Assembly: GCA_014607495.2 (NCBI GenBank)
Contig: CP053156.1
Coordinates: 4,340,001 to 4,404,000, forward strand
Length of the DNA: 64,000 bases
Direction of reading: 5' to 3'
Origin: Carposina sasakii
Lineage: Eukaryota; Arthropoda; Insecta; Lepidoptera; Carposinidae
Made by a program: the position numbers and the translations under genes. Position 1 is the stretch's first letter. Each line of letters opens with the position of its first letter. Below the pieces are notes generated by a model that did not search any database, was not told the origin of the DNA, and was given only the letters and a program-made list of their open reading frames with translations. Positions 1 through 12,700 of this stretch are shown in pieces.

Positions 1-175
1 CTCGAAGAAGGCTGATGGTGCCTAAAGGTTCTAGAGTGACGGACGGACGATCCCAAGGTCGCGGGCGTTGATTGTATACAGGCCGCTTCCTACCGGTCGG
101 AGTGGAGGTTGTTGGGGAAGGTCTATGTTCAGGCAGAGGCAGTGGACTTCTCATGGGTGAGAATGATGATGATAT
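1..175 (+). mobile_element. probable non-LTR retrotransposon 3' fragment
   Basis: The sequence tggaggttgttggggaaggt ... ggcagtggacttctcatggg ... atgatgatgat resembles the end of lepidopteran LINE ORFs (…'gaggtctatgtccagcagtggac'… followed by a GAT tail). It is degraded and cut by the window edge. Confidence 0.45.
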
Positions 176-2404
176 ATTCATTGGTTCATGGTGTCAATCA
201 ATTTGATTGGTGGATATCAAACGCATCTATAGCAAAGTAACGTAGCTTAACTCTGGTGGAAAGACAGCCTTAAGCTATGATTTCCTATGATTGTTGTCGT
301 AATTTAGTGGTTAGACGACGTCACTAGAATGTTGTCTATGTAATCAATTTGGCGCCGTTTCCTAGAGAGCGATAATTCACACTGTTGTTGCTTAATTATT
401 TTAAGCTACGCAACTGCGTTTTTGTTGCGATTTACATATTTTTCAATAAGTACCTATTTTCCTACTTATCATTTTATTCACACCGTCAGTGGGACAATCT
501 AGTGGGTTATGTGAAGTCATTGGACACCAAATGATCCTTTTATGAAGATTCTAAATAAACATGAGATATTAACATACAACATCTATATCAAGATCTATAC
601 AACAGTACCTCAAACTGAAACATTTTGTTTATGTACAAATATTCTAATAGAAACTGTAAACGTTTAATATGACTTTGTCATCACACTTTTACTATTTCTA
701 TATGAATATTTAGACGTAAACAACAATTGGTTTTTGAGGTACAGACCACACGACTACCGACACGACACGCCGCAGTGTGCATGCGAGATTCGTTCCGTAT
801 TGTTGGGTGATCGCGCGACCTTGCACCCCGCGGTCCTTTGCACCTCCTCCATTAAACTTATTCCAAATTTGTCATCACCCAACAAATTTTTATGGCTGTT
901 CAATGGCATTTGTAAGCTGTGTGATTATTTTTTATTATTTTCTTTTAGCTTTGTTAAAACAAAATTCCTTCTCCCTTTTCCCTCGCGCCTCCACGGCTCG
1001 CGTCCCCCAGTCTCCGTAAAGTTGGACATTTTATTTATTTTAGCTTTGCCTTGGTAGACGTTGGCTTTAACCTTGGAAGCGGTTGGTGGCTGGTTGTGGT
1101 GTGCTAACAATTCTAACATAGGCGTATGATTGAGGTTCACAGTTATTTTGCGTCGTTACGCTCTTGTGTACAAGGCTTTGTAAATAGTTGTAAGATATGT
1201 GTTAAGTACATCTCTTAGACATTATTTTTTATATTTATTTTATGTAAACTACTCATAGTAAAATGTATTGTTTCATTTTTGTAACAAAAATGTATTTTTC
1301 CATTCAGTTAGTCATGTTTGTAAATAATCAGTTCTAATTGAAGAATTAACTTTATAATGTACCTAAACTAAATTTCATTTTTTAACAACTTCAGCATGAT
1401 TTACTTTGCATTTAAGATATTATTGAAAATGTATGTTATGTTAAAGATATTAATTTATGGAAGATGGTTATTAGAGAGTTGTAATTATATACAATTATTG
1501 TAATATAAGTTAGAACATTTTAAAGATGCCTGCGTAGTTAGGAGCATGCATTTTAGAATGTCGAGATATCCGAGACGCAGCTTTATTTTCAAATTTAAAA
1601 TACCAATAAGTGGGATATGAACAACCATGTGTAATTGAAACGTCACCTCATCGTAACCTCATTTAAATTCATCAAAACATAATAAAATTAACATGATCAG
1701 ATTCCTAATGTTCATTTTATTAATTGTATATAAGCTATGTAATGAAATTAACTGATTATCTGCAGTTTTTATTGAAATAGTGTCTTCTTGTATGAAAATG
1801 GTGACTTTGTAGACCTGTCGTACTGACGAACCAATTTATTTTTTAAATTCAGAATAGTTTGAAGGCCGCATATCAAAATAGTTATCCATTTTTCCCACCG
1901 AAATATAACCGACTAGGATAAATAAATAAATAATACCTATGTACCTATAGTCATTCGAGACTCCCAGACATCTAGTTTTATTTTGCATGTGGAGTTATTC
2001 AAGACTTCCAAGTATCCAAAATTCCTTTGTCCATCTTGCTAACGTAAAACGTAAGAAAATTAATTTATTATGCATTTGTTTGCTCAAAACATGGTACAAT
2101 AAAGTTGTTATTACATTATTATATGAGAGACATGTTTCGCCAAAAAATGTATGGCATGCAAATATTTTAATTTATTCAACAATCTTCAAGTGTAAAGGAG
2201 CAATAAATTGTCTTGTTGGTTCGGAGGCTGAGTGTTTATTGTCTCATACTTAACATAACCTATATACTAAATACATGGCTAAGATTGGGAGTGTCGCTAC
2301 ACTACACAAGAGCATACAAAAATTTAGCTAAATATTTCATTTGGGTATAAAATAAAGCTGCGTCCGGTGTCCTGGACGGCAATGTGAAGGTAGCGGTGGT
2401 TTAG
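176..2404. other. AT-rich non-coding stretch upstream of the first visible trr exon
   Basis: Short ORFs here lack family motifs. No convincing trr exon was found, because none had good splice sites plus a compatible frame. It is probably a long trr intron. Confidence 0.6.
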
Positions 2405-5400
2405 GAGCAGGAGCGCGCGTGTGGGCAGCAGCGCAGCGCGCGCGAGGCCGAGCAGGAGCGCCAGTGGAAGCTGCTGCAGCAGCAGCGCCAGCAGCAGACG
2501 CAGCAGCAGCAGCAGATCATACACGACCAGCGCATGCAGGGTACGTGTGCGCAGCAGCGGCGGCGTCCTGGTTACATAACTTGCAGAAGTGTGAATGAGT
2601 GGGCCACGCTCTGTGCACTCACACACTCACAAATGTCGTTATTGCCATCCTATCGCTCTTGCTTCTGCATGTTACGTAATCAGCCTACTGGTGATGCCTT
2701 CGACTAAAGTGCGTTCACAAAATAGATAGTTTGAATGATAGCACAATTGGCTCCATGTATGATTATTATCTGTAACTGCATAAATACAAAAAATATTTCC
2801 GAATTTATGCACGGGAGTTTTTACGGAAATTATTTCTCCCGTGCCATAATTGTACTGCGACGCATGAGTGTAACAAAAACTTTACAGCCGCAAATAACCG
2901 CCCTACACGGTGCAGTTCTGTTGTAGACCAAACGACATAAACGAAATACAGTGATATCGACGCGAGCACTGTCCGTCCATTGAACTCAATTGACAACTTT
3001 TATTGTAACACCAGCCTTCATTTTTATTGCTAAAGATTTTTAGTAACAGTTAGGTACAAATTTATCGACCGCCACATGCATAGCTAGGAATCAAACCACA
3101 CAATGCTCCGTAAGACAAAAGCCGGCATCCTAGATAGCCTTATCCGTACTGTGTATTTCTAGCGATGCAACGCTTTCGCTGTGGCGGTGACGGCAATTCC
3201 CCTCCCCGTGCAGGTGTGGCGGGCGGCGCGGCGGGCGGCGCGGGGGCGGAGGCGCCGCGCAGCGCATTCCCCGCGCAGCGCTTCCCGCTGTACGCCAGCG
3301 ACGATATCAACCGCCAGCTGCGGGACTTGCTGCAGCGGCAGACGGACAAGATGTGGCCGCATGCCGGTCAGTGCACTCAGAAAGCTTGACAGACCGTAAC
3401 ATATATAGAGAATGATATAAAAATGAGCATTGACAAATAAGTTGTATATAAAGTCCAAACTAAATTGTAAAACCGTAGGCTGATTACGTAACTTGTAAAA
3501 GCAGAGTGCGCGGGGTGATGGTGGACGCCTCACGTTCGTTCCGCGCACTCACTCTCTATTTTGGCTGTCGCATTACTTCGGCTCTGCTACTGCCAATAAT
3601 AGCTAAGCGGGTGAATTTATAGGTAAAACGATAACGTAAATAGTGGTATTTCAGACGTGTGAACCATTTCTGTATGAAGAATAATTACTCCAGGTACCCC
3701 CGGCGCGGCGGCGGGCGGGCCGGGCGGCGAGGGTCCACAGTTCCGGCCGCCGCTGCCAGTCGGCCTGCGTCCACGGGCTCCGCTGCATCACCAGCTGAGG
3801 CCTGAGCAGCAGTGTGAGTTGTATACATACATTAAGTCACGCCCATTGTCTCCCAAAGAGGTTAAAGAGGCAGAAGTTTATATCCACTTTTCACCAGTTA
3901 ACCTATTATGTCTCACGTGGTAACGGTAGGCGTCGCTTATCGGGCTTATATGTAAATTGTATTGAAAACATGTAAACATGGGTGAAACGTTTTCTGAATA
4001 ATTTTGAAGTTTCTATTAACCCTGTACAGATAAAACTTTTTGTCAATTCAAATTCGATTTTTATGTAGAATGGTTACGCAAATGCACGAAGCACAGAAGA
4101 AGAAGGGGTTGGGCCAAGGGGAAGGTTCCAGAAATAGGTAAGTAGGTCGAAAAGGTACCTGTGGGGTTTTGTTCTTTCTTCTTCCGCGCGGAATCTCGTA
4201 GGGTTCTGGGGTTTTTCACTTCAATCCAATTTAGGTATTTAGCACTGGTACTTCACTTTTAAACGAAGGGCTCTCCTTTGGGTAGGTCAGTTCACTTGCC
4301 GAGACGCGGGTCATTACCGGCGACCGTTGGGCAACTGGCAGATGCAGGGTGGAGGGAAAACACACGTGGCCAGCGTCCGCGGCGAGTAAAAGAGAGGGCA
4401 ATTAGAAGAGGGAGATACAAAATTATAGTTTTAACAACATAATTTGTTGCAGTGATAATGCAGCAGCGCATCGTGTCGGCGGATGGGCAGATACAACAGA
4501 CTGTGACCGCCAGCGCGCAGCAGATCGCAGAACTGAAACAGAATTTGATCTCGCAGCAGAACGGTACGTTTACTATAAGTATTATCGTCATCGTCAGCCT
4601 ATTGCAGTTTACTGCTGAAAGTACGCCTCCTCCAGAGCACGCTACAAGGCTGGATTTCCCGTTTTTGCCATCCATCCATTACATTTGATTAAAATAGAGA
4701 ATTTATATTTCCTGTACAGAATTAACTGATATTTTTTTCTGGTAATATACCCTTTTAGATGAGTTATATATGTACTGTAATTGGGTATTATTCTTGTTGT
4801 ATATTTTTCTTGATCTCCACAATCGTTCTGCAAGTTGATTTAAGTTATCATCAATCTTGTTTTTAGAGTGGAGCATATAAATCGGTGAATTTCTGTTACT
4901 AAAATATGTGTCCAATAAGGTGTCTTATTTTCTGACATGTATTTTGCAGAATAGTACCTACATTTTTCATCCTTCTATTCTTGAACGAAGCTAATTATAA
5001 TGCTAGAATAATGTAATATTTTGTATAACGTTTTTAGCGCCCAGTACTGAACCTAAGACTGAACCTGGACAAGACCAAGGGACTGATGAAATGGACATGG
5101 GGGATATGGACAAACTTGAACAAGACACAGGAAACATTGGAGAGGTGAGCAATCTTTTGCTCTGTCCGACGCCAAGTTGTTTTCTAGTTCCAATTATTAA
5201 CTCACACTCAGCATGCTGATTCTAACTAAACCTTCAAATTTAATTAACTTAACCTTGCCCACCCCTTCGGGAAAGAGGCGTGATTTGATCTATGTATTTC
5301 TGAATTCAATTATATTTTCCATGGTGATAAATATATGCAATAATAAAATAATGTGGTACCCCTGTAACACCTGTGTAGTTACGAGTATAGTGCACAAACA

Positions 5401-8400
5401 GGTTTACTCTCTATGCTCACTGTCATAATCCGAAAGGATGGAAATTGGACCCCAGGAGGACTACGAGTATTACGTAACTTGCAGTAGCAAAGCCGAAGCA
5501 ACGCGACGGCGAAAATCATGCGGGATGAGAGTGGGGCATCCGCACGCGCCCTCGCGCACTCACACACTCAACGCTGTCGCATTGGCTTTGCTACTGCAAG
5601 TTACGTTGATTAGGCGCACTGCGCAGGCTCTACTGCCACTGTAATGAACATAGCACGCATGCGCCCGTCAGGTGGGTGACATCCTGACCGGGCTGGGCGG
5701 CGAGGACGACGAGGAGCTGCTGGAGTCGCTGACGGCCGAGATCGGGGAACAGTTCAACATCCTGGAGTACGCTGACCCCGAGCTCGCAGCGCTGCACGAC
5801 GCCGAGCACATCCTGGACGGCCTCGAGCTGGACGACCGCGCCGGGTCAGTGCCGTCTGCGACACACGCACACACACATACATATACACACGGCTCGAGCT
5901 ATGCTCTTGCCAAACCTTAAATAGGGATGTTTACTCTGGTTTAATTTTTATGACATTTTATGCTTATCAGAATAAATCATTAAGTGTCCAAATGAGGTAG
6001 TAATAAGCGTTTAAAGTTAAGTGGGTAAGTCTATTTTTCAAGTGTAAAATTAATTGAAAATTACAACATCACATGTCCACCTGCATCATTTACAGCAACT
6101 TTTGCTTTGTGACCATATTTATAAACGCAATATTTAAAATAGCTGCAGAACAAAAGTTCTTTGACGCGCATACATGTTACGGAAGAGTGACGTCACAAAT
6201 GTGGTAGCCGTTTGTATGGAGCGCTTTTTGGCATGTCTAAAATTGTGATTTTGAAATCGTTATATCGCGGAAAGTTTTCACGCTAACGAAGTTTTTCTTT
6301 TGAAAATGTTTCTCTTATTTTATGATCTTTTGATATAAATACAATTAAAAAACCGCAAACGACCCTATTGACTCATACTTAGAATATAGTTGATGGAATA
6401 TAATGATTATCACAGGGATGAAGGAAAGCCTGACAACAAAATGGACAGCGAACTCCAGAAGGCCGTGAAAAACATAGAGGCGGTCAAGGCTGAAGTGAAA
6501 TCGGAAATGGACGAGATAAAGTGTGAAGACAAAGGGGAGCATTCTGCGCCGCAAGCAGGGCCCTTGTTCTCTGAAGGCGTTCAGAGGACTATTATCACGC
6601 AGAACCAACAGATCGCGCTGCAGGTGGGTTTAGGAGTTTTACGAATATTGTCCACGACGCATAGTGTATTCTTCGTTGTGTCCTTGCTTGCAAACACAAA
6701 AACATTGTGCCGATTTCTATGTAGACCTTGTAGGCTACGAACAAATGTCCAATGATGAATAGACTACCCACTGTGGAATGTAGATGCTAGGTATTTTGAG
6801 TTCTCTCTTTTCTCCAGACACCTAACTAAAGTATTTACTTTTACTGTCTATATTTGACAATAGGGTCGATTCTAACCGTTACACTTAAATGTAAACCTAA
6901 TCTTAGCTCTATCTCTCTCCGTTCATCATAAATGACTGAGAGAGAAAAGGACAGGTAGGACTAATTTTACGTTTAGGTTTAAGTGTGACTGCCAAAATTG
7001 ACCTTAATAACTAGTACATAATATCGATATATTATCAATGGCCGTTTCTTATAGGATCCAACCTAACCTTTGTTGATGATTTGTGTATGTAGTCTCAAAA
7101 TTATGTCTGCATGATGTATCTAACTTAAAACTTAAGAAGATTCGTTTCAAATTTCACTCTGGCATTGTAGGTGACCTGATACATATAAATACACATATAG
7201 ATATATATAAGTATTTAAAAGATTTATCAACCGTTTAGTTACACCACACACTTCTTACCCCGCAAAATATACTTGTGATTGGCATACAGAACGCAATGCT
7301 TAAGGCGGACGTGAAGTCAGAAGGCGAGGAAAGCCAGGGCGAGTGCGAGTGGCGCTCCGTGCAGGCCGCGCCGCGCCCCGTGTTCACGCAGCAGATGTTT
7401 CCCAACCAACACCAGGTACTCACTAGATATTACGAAAACATGATTGACTATAGAATTTGATGCATATTAGACACTAGCCGCCGTCAGATCTAAGTCCAAA
7501 GTCTATCTTACACTATCCAAGAATCATACGTGCCAAACATCTTCCTACACCAAGTAGTTTTGACTGTGTTTGAAATGTGCGACTCTTGACATTGGGCGCA
7601 AAGCTCTAGCAGTGCTACAAAGTTGTGTGCACATAAAGAGTAGTACCTTTAGCCATCAGACACTTAATAATTTTTTATATTGACTTAATGTCCCGAAAAA
7701 CTTTCTTGGAACAATCCACCCCCTGATTACGTAACTTGCAGAAGTAGAGCAATAGCAATACGACAAGTATACACGAGTGTGTGCGTGCGCGGAACAAGCT
7801 TCCTCCCTCGCGCACTCAAACATTCTCAATTCTCGCTGTTGCTATTATTGCTCTGCCGCTCTGCAAGCTGTTGTTAGTGATGTTAACGAAAGTTTCCTAC
7901 ATGATGTGCTTCCAGCAGCAGCAGGTGGTGGCCTCTCGCGCCGCTTTCCCGGGCGCGCCTGCGCCGAGACAGTTTGCTCAGCAGCACCATCTGCACTTCG
8001 CACAGGTATGTTATTTCTACAAGGTTAATGTCATAAGTTGTACTAGCTTTGTGCTTAAAAATTCCTCATTTAGAATAGGATAAATTCCTCAAGTTGTCCC
8101 GGTCAACAACGGTCCCCAGCACGAAGTTTGTGACATACATTTTTAGTATACTGATGCTACTTAAGATTGTGTTACGTCAGTGGCAAGTTTACATAAAATC
8201 TCAAATTATGCCAAAAATATATGAGTTAAGTATTGTAAGCGTTTTATAGTCTTGATGTAATTTCTTTTTTCTTGAATCCCCCTGATGACAGTACTACCAT
8301 GAGGTGTGCTTTAAAAGTGAGGTAAAGTAACTGAAGAAACGTTTCTACTGTGCGGTAGGGTGGAGCGGCGAGCGGCGGCAACATCGGCGTGAGCAGCGCC

Positions 8401-9771
8401 GCGTCGGCCGCCGCTCAGATCGTGAGCGCCATGACGGCGCAGGTCAACGCCGCGCTGGCGGCCGGCCGCAGCATCGCGCCCGGCACGCGCCTCGTGGGCG
8501 CGGACGGCGCCGTGGGAGTGGTGCGCCACGACCGCTCCGTGCAGCTGCACGCGCTGCCGCACGCGCTAGCGCACGCCGGTACGTACAGACTATATATTCT
8601 TGTGTAAAAACAAATTGTAGGAAGTTCTACAGATTCGATTCATATCCAGAAGCAGAGGCGACTCATGATATTTTTTTATGGAGGTTCACGAAATTATTTC
8701 ATATTATTTATAACATTCTTAAACCCGCGGAAAAGATGTACTTTTCTATCTATGTACTTACATTTTTGAATAAGATAAATTCCAGGACGTGCTGGCCTTT
8801 GGCTTTCAGTTCAAGGCGCTTATGAGTCTTTTCACGCTTTTTAACAAAGCATAGACTATATTGTTCAATTTCTCACAAAATGTGGCGCGCAAAATTTTTT
8901 TAATATTTAATTAAAAGAAAAACAGCGAATTAACTGAAAAAGCCGACACCTTTGTTTGTAAACATAAAACGGTAACATCGGCAACATCGTGCACGCAGGT
9001 TATCCCCTCGCGCACGCAAATGCACGGTTTGGCAACGTTGCGCGGGAGCGGCGCTCCAGATTAGGCTAATTTCTCATACGAAGTCTTCTGTTTCACGCGT
9101 CGGCCCGTGTCGATGTGTCTTTTTCGCACTCATTGAAGACAGTATTAGGAATCGTAATTTCGTTCCATAGGAGCGCGATCTCGGGCTCTCCACTCGTTAC
9201 GAAATACAACCTACCTACTATTACTTGACACAAACGCGCGCAGCAGGCATAAGTAGGTATTGTATAGGCAAAGTAGAATAGAAAAAAATTATAAATAAGT
9301 AAGTTTATGTATAGAAAAATAGAAATATCTGTATAAAGAAATATAGACTGCCTATGTAATCTTCATGGGTGGGAGTGCAATGCACCGGCGTTCTTCAGGA
9401 CGAGCCGCCTCTGTCCAGAAGTATCACAGGTAACAACGTATCATAGCAAGCACATTATGGTGGAAAGTCATAAACAGATAACACACGACTTAGCCTACAC
9501 AACACTGCCTGATGTTACCTTACACCAGTGGTTCCCAAAGTGGTCCAGGTGGACCCCCGGGGGTCCACGAGAACCAGTTAACTTTTGAAAGGGGTCTATG
9601 AGAAAAAAGTTTGGGAATCCCTTCTTTACACGAAGCCCACTATAATAATGCGTATTCCGTTATGATAACCTTGCGTGTATTGCAGCGGGCGCCGGGCCTG
9701 CGCGCGCGCCGCCCCCTCCGCCGTACCCAGGCACGCTGCGCCAGGCGCCGCCGCCGCCGCCCTATCCGCAG
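2405..9771 (+). CDS. trr: trr N-proximal exons: Q-rich coiled coil, acidic KMT2C/D motif, proline-rich segments
   Basis: Eleven exons. The first (2405-2540) encodes a glutamine/arginine coiled coil rich in CAG runs. Exon 3214-3366 holds an LXXLL motif (LRDLL). Exon 5672-5844 carries the acidic stretch EQFNILEYADPEL, a sequence I recognise as conserved in KMT2C/D proteins and the best anchor for the family in this part. Exons 6416-6623 and 7290-7415 are lysine/glutamate-rich, with repeated KxEVKSE-type patches that could be sumoylation-like sites (inference). Exon 8359-8578 is alanine-rich, and 9686-9771 is mostly proline. All donors fit GTRNGT or close variants. The exons are strongly GC-rich, while the introns are AT-rich and contain several MITEs. 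Confidence 0.9.
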
Positions 9772-12700
9772 GTAACTAACCGCACCCTTCTACATTACTA
9801 TGTAGTCTGTCACATTCGGGCAATAAGCCACGCCCATAATATACATGAATACTTGTTGCATCATTCACTCTTTCAATGTCACAAAAATGACACATCTTTG
9901 TCAAAAATTGACATCGGCCACACTATCTATACACTATTCTTTAGCAAAACATATTCAGTACACACCTCCAACGAATAGCCCCAACCCATTAAACCGTGTT
10001 CCGTCATAAGTCAAGTTTTCAAAATCATAGACTTTTGTCATTGTTACGTTGCGTTTGTCGTAACTTTGTTGCGGTGTTCAAATTCATTTACCTATCTACA
10101 TATTTTTCTGTACGACATTGAAAGAATGAATTACACATATACATTTTGATTGGAATCAGTAAATCATAAAGAATTCTAGTCAATTTATCATTTCAAAACT
10201 CCATTTTTGAAGAGATAAAAAATTATACAAGTGAGGAAAGTTCTACTGGAATGAAACATTAACTATTAATAACTGTAGGTAGCAATAACTATACATCGTT
10301 TTTATTTTATAATTGTCGTGCATGCAGTAACATTTTAATTTTTTCGTGTTTATCGAATTTTGTTTTGATTGTGGAGACCATCGGAACAAATTCGTGCGCT
10401 TTAAATGTATGCAACAAAGGCTTCGGTTCACATTTATTTAGAAATTCAATAAACATTTCACCCACAGTACCTACATTAATGTAAAACACAAATCCCCAAA
10501 TGTGAACCAATTGTCGTCCATTATTACGCTTAATTTTGATCGTATCGCAGACAATGTGAAGACGCAGTGTAATCATATCCAGAGCAATATTAACTCCATA
10601 CAGGTGAAGGGTCTTGTCGATGATGAATGTAAATGCATAAATCCATAATAAACTTATCAAGACATTAATAATAATGAGGCTTTCAGGACTAATATTGCAT
10701 GGGTATAATGACATGGTACGATGTGAGCTCGCACGAATTTTAAAACTCGTATCTTTTACCTCGAAGTCTGTACTAGAAATTAATTCTAATTTCGCAAAAA
10801 TTAGCTATGTTTTCGTACATATTGAAAGTTCGTGCGAGATCGTTCGTGCCGTAAGGCGTGTGTTGCATGGCGGAGGTTGATGGTTGTTCCCGGCAGGCAT
10901 TCGAGCCGGACGCCTGGCCGGACTGGCTGCATCGCCGCCCGCTGCTCTTGCAGGTCAGACCACGCCCTCCCCCCACCCTGCCGCCTCCCGCCTCCCGCAC
11001 CCTCGTCTGACTAAACCTAATCGTGATGGACTTCGTTTTATAATGAAAACTCATAATGTTACTAATCAAACCCAGAAATAATTAATCGTTTTCTTAAAAT
11101 GAAGTTCTATGATATCTGATTTAGTCGGATTATAAAGATGGCCTTGTATTTTTGACCATGATAAAACACATCTACGTTCAAATAAATTAATAGGTTAAAT
11201 ATACTTCCAAGTTGTTTAACCTAGAAGATCTATCATTGAAATACATGGCCTTAATACCTATCTTGCACTTCACTTAAAGAAATAAGTACCTATCATCACC
11301 CGCACTGGGTACTTTTAGCTGCCTGTCATTTCCTACCTATGACCTGCCCTATCCTACTTCACTCTCACGACATCGCCTCGCTCCGACTTCTAGAGGGTCT
11401 CGACATCGCAACTTACTCTCGCCTGACTGTAAATGCTTGTTACTCTGCTTATTTGTCGCACGCATGCGTAATGTACTAACCTTTGTACCTTTTCAGCATC
11501 CTTCCTAACACAACACTAACATTATATAACTATTAGCACTAAAACTATAAATTATATCGTTTCATATAACAATGATGGTAATTATATTTCAAAGTTTGGA
11601 TAGAGCGGCTAACTCATCTTGGTTTAGATTATTTGGTGATGGAATATATAAAAAGATATTGGTTATGGGCCTTATAAGTATACTTATTACTCCATATCGT
11701 CTAGAAAACTACATACATATTTTAAAAGATTATTAATTCTTAATTCGCAGTTATGAAGCATAATCTACGGCTACAAGTAATGTATACTTTTCTATAAGTA
11801 GCCATAGATTTTCTTAAATTAGTTGGCACTTCTATCATGATATCTACCTATAGCATCATGCACATTTTAGCCTTGTTTCTACACTATGTAGTAAAAGTAG
11901 AAATAAAATTGATAAGTATGTTGACCCATGGTACGAGTATAAATATTAAATGATAAAGTATTTATAATCCGTGTTATTACTTGTATTATGTTAATTTGAG
12001 CTCATATAGATTGCTTCTAATTACTAAGTACCTATATTATTTTTGACATACATACTTGGCAATTAGTATTGAAAAGCTACTTGAATATGATTTCGATCTA
12101 ATCATATTGTGTTATTAAATAAAATATTGCTTGTGTTGAAGACGAGATAGGGTACACGATTTTTGTATCAAACAAACAAAACCTAAAAGCATTTGGGACA
12201 TAAAGAGTGTACTTTAACGCGACCGGAGACGAACGTCGCTCAGGGAGGCAAACTTTAACCATCAGAACGTAAACCAGGAGCAACCGTTGCTTCTGGAGGA
12301 CCTGCTGGAGCAGGAGAAGCGCGAGCAGGAGCGCTCCACGCCCGAGTGGGCGGGGCCGGCCGCGCCCGCCGCGCCACCCGCGCCCGCCGTGCCACCCTAC
12401 GCCGCCGCGCCGCCGCCCGCGCCGCCCGCGCCCCCGCCCGGCGACGAGCGTGCGCGCCGCGCCTACGAGGCCTGGCTCAAGCAGTTCAACGCCTTCGCCG
12501 CCGACCAGCTGCGCTACTACGAGGCTGAGATGCTCAAACTGCGCAAGATCCGCAAGGTGAGCGTAGCGCTTGCGTGCCGTGCTTGTAGCGTAGCCGTCAC
12601 TAACGGGGCTTGCGTACTGACTTAGGCTGCTGTCTGGCGGCGGGGACCCCCTTTCATGCGTCATTGCTGGGTTCCGACTGGGGACTAACAATGTAAACCT

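Noticed and set aside
734..1140. Short ORFs upstream of trr considered as N-terminal exons
   Set aside because: No supporting splice sites in compatible phase and no resemblance to KMT2C/D sequence.
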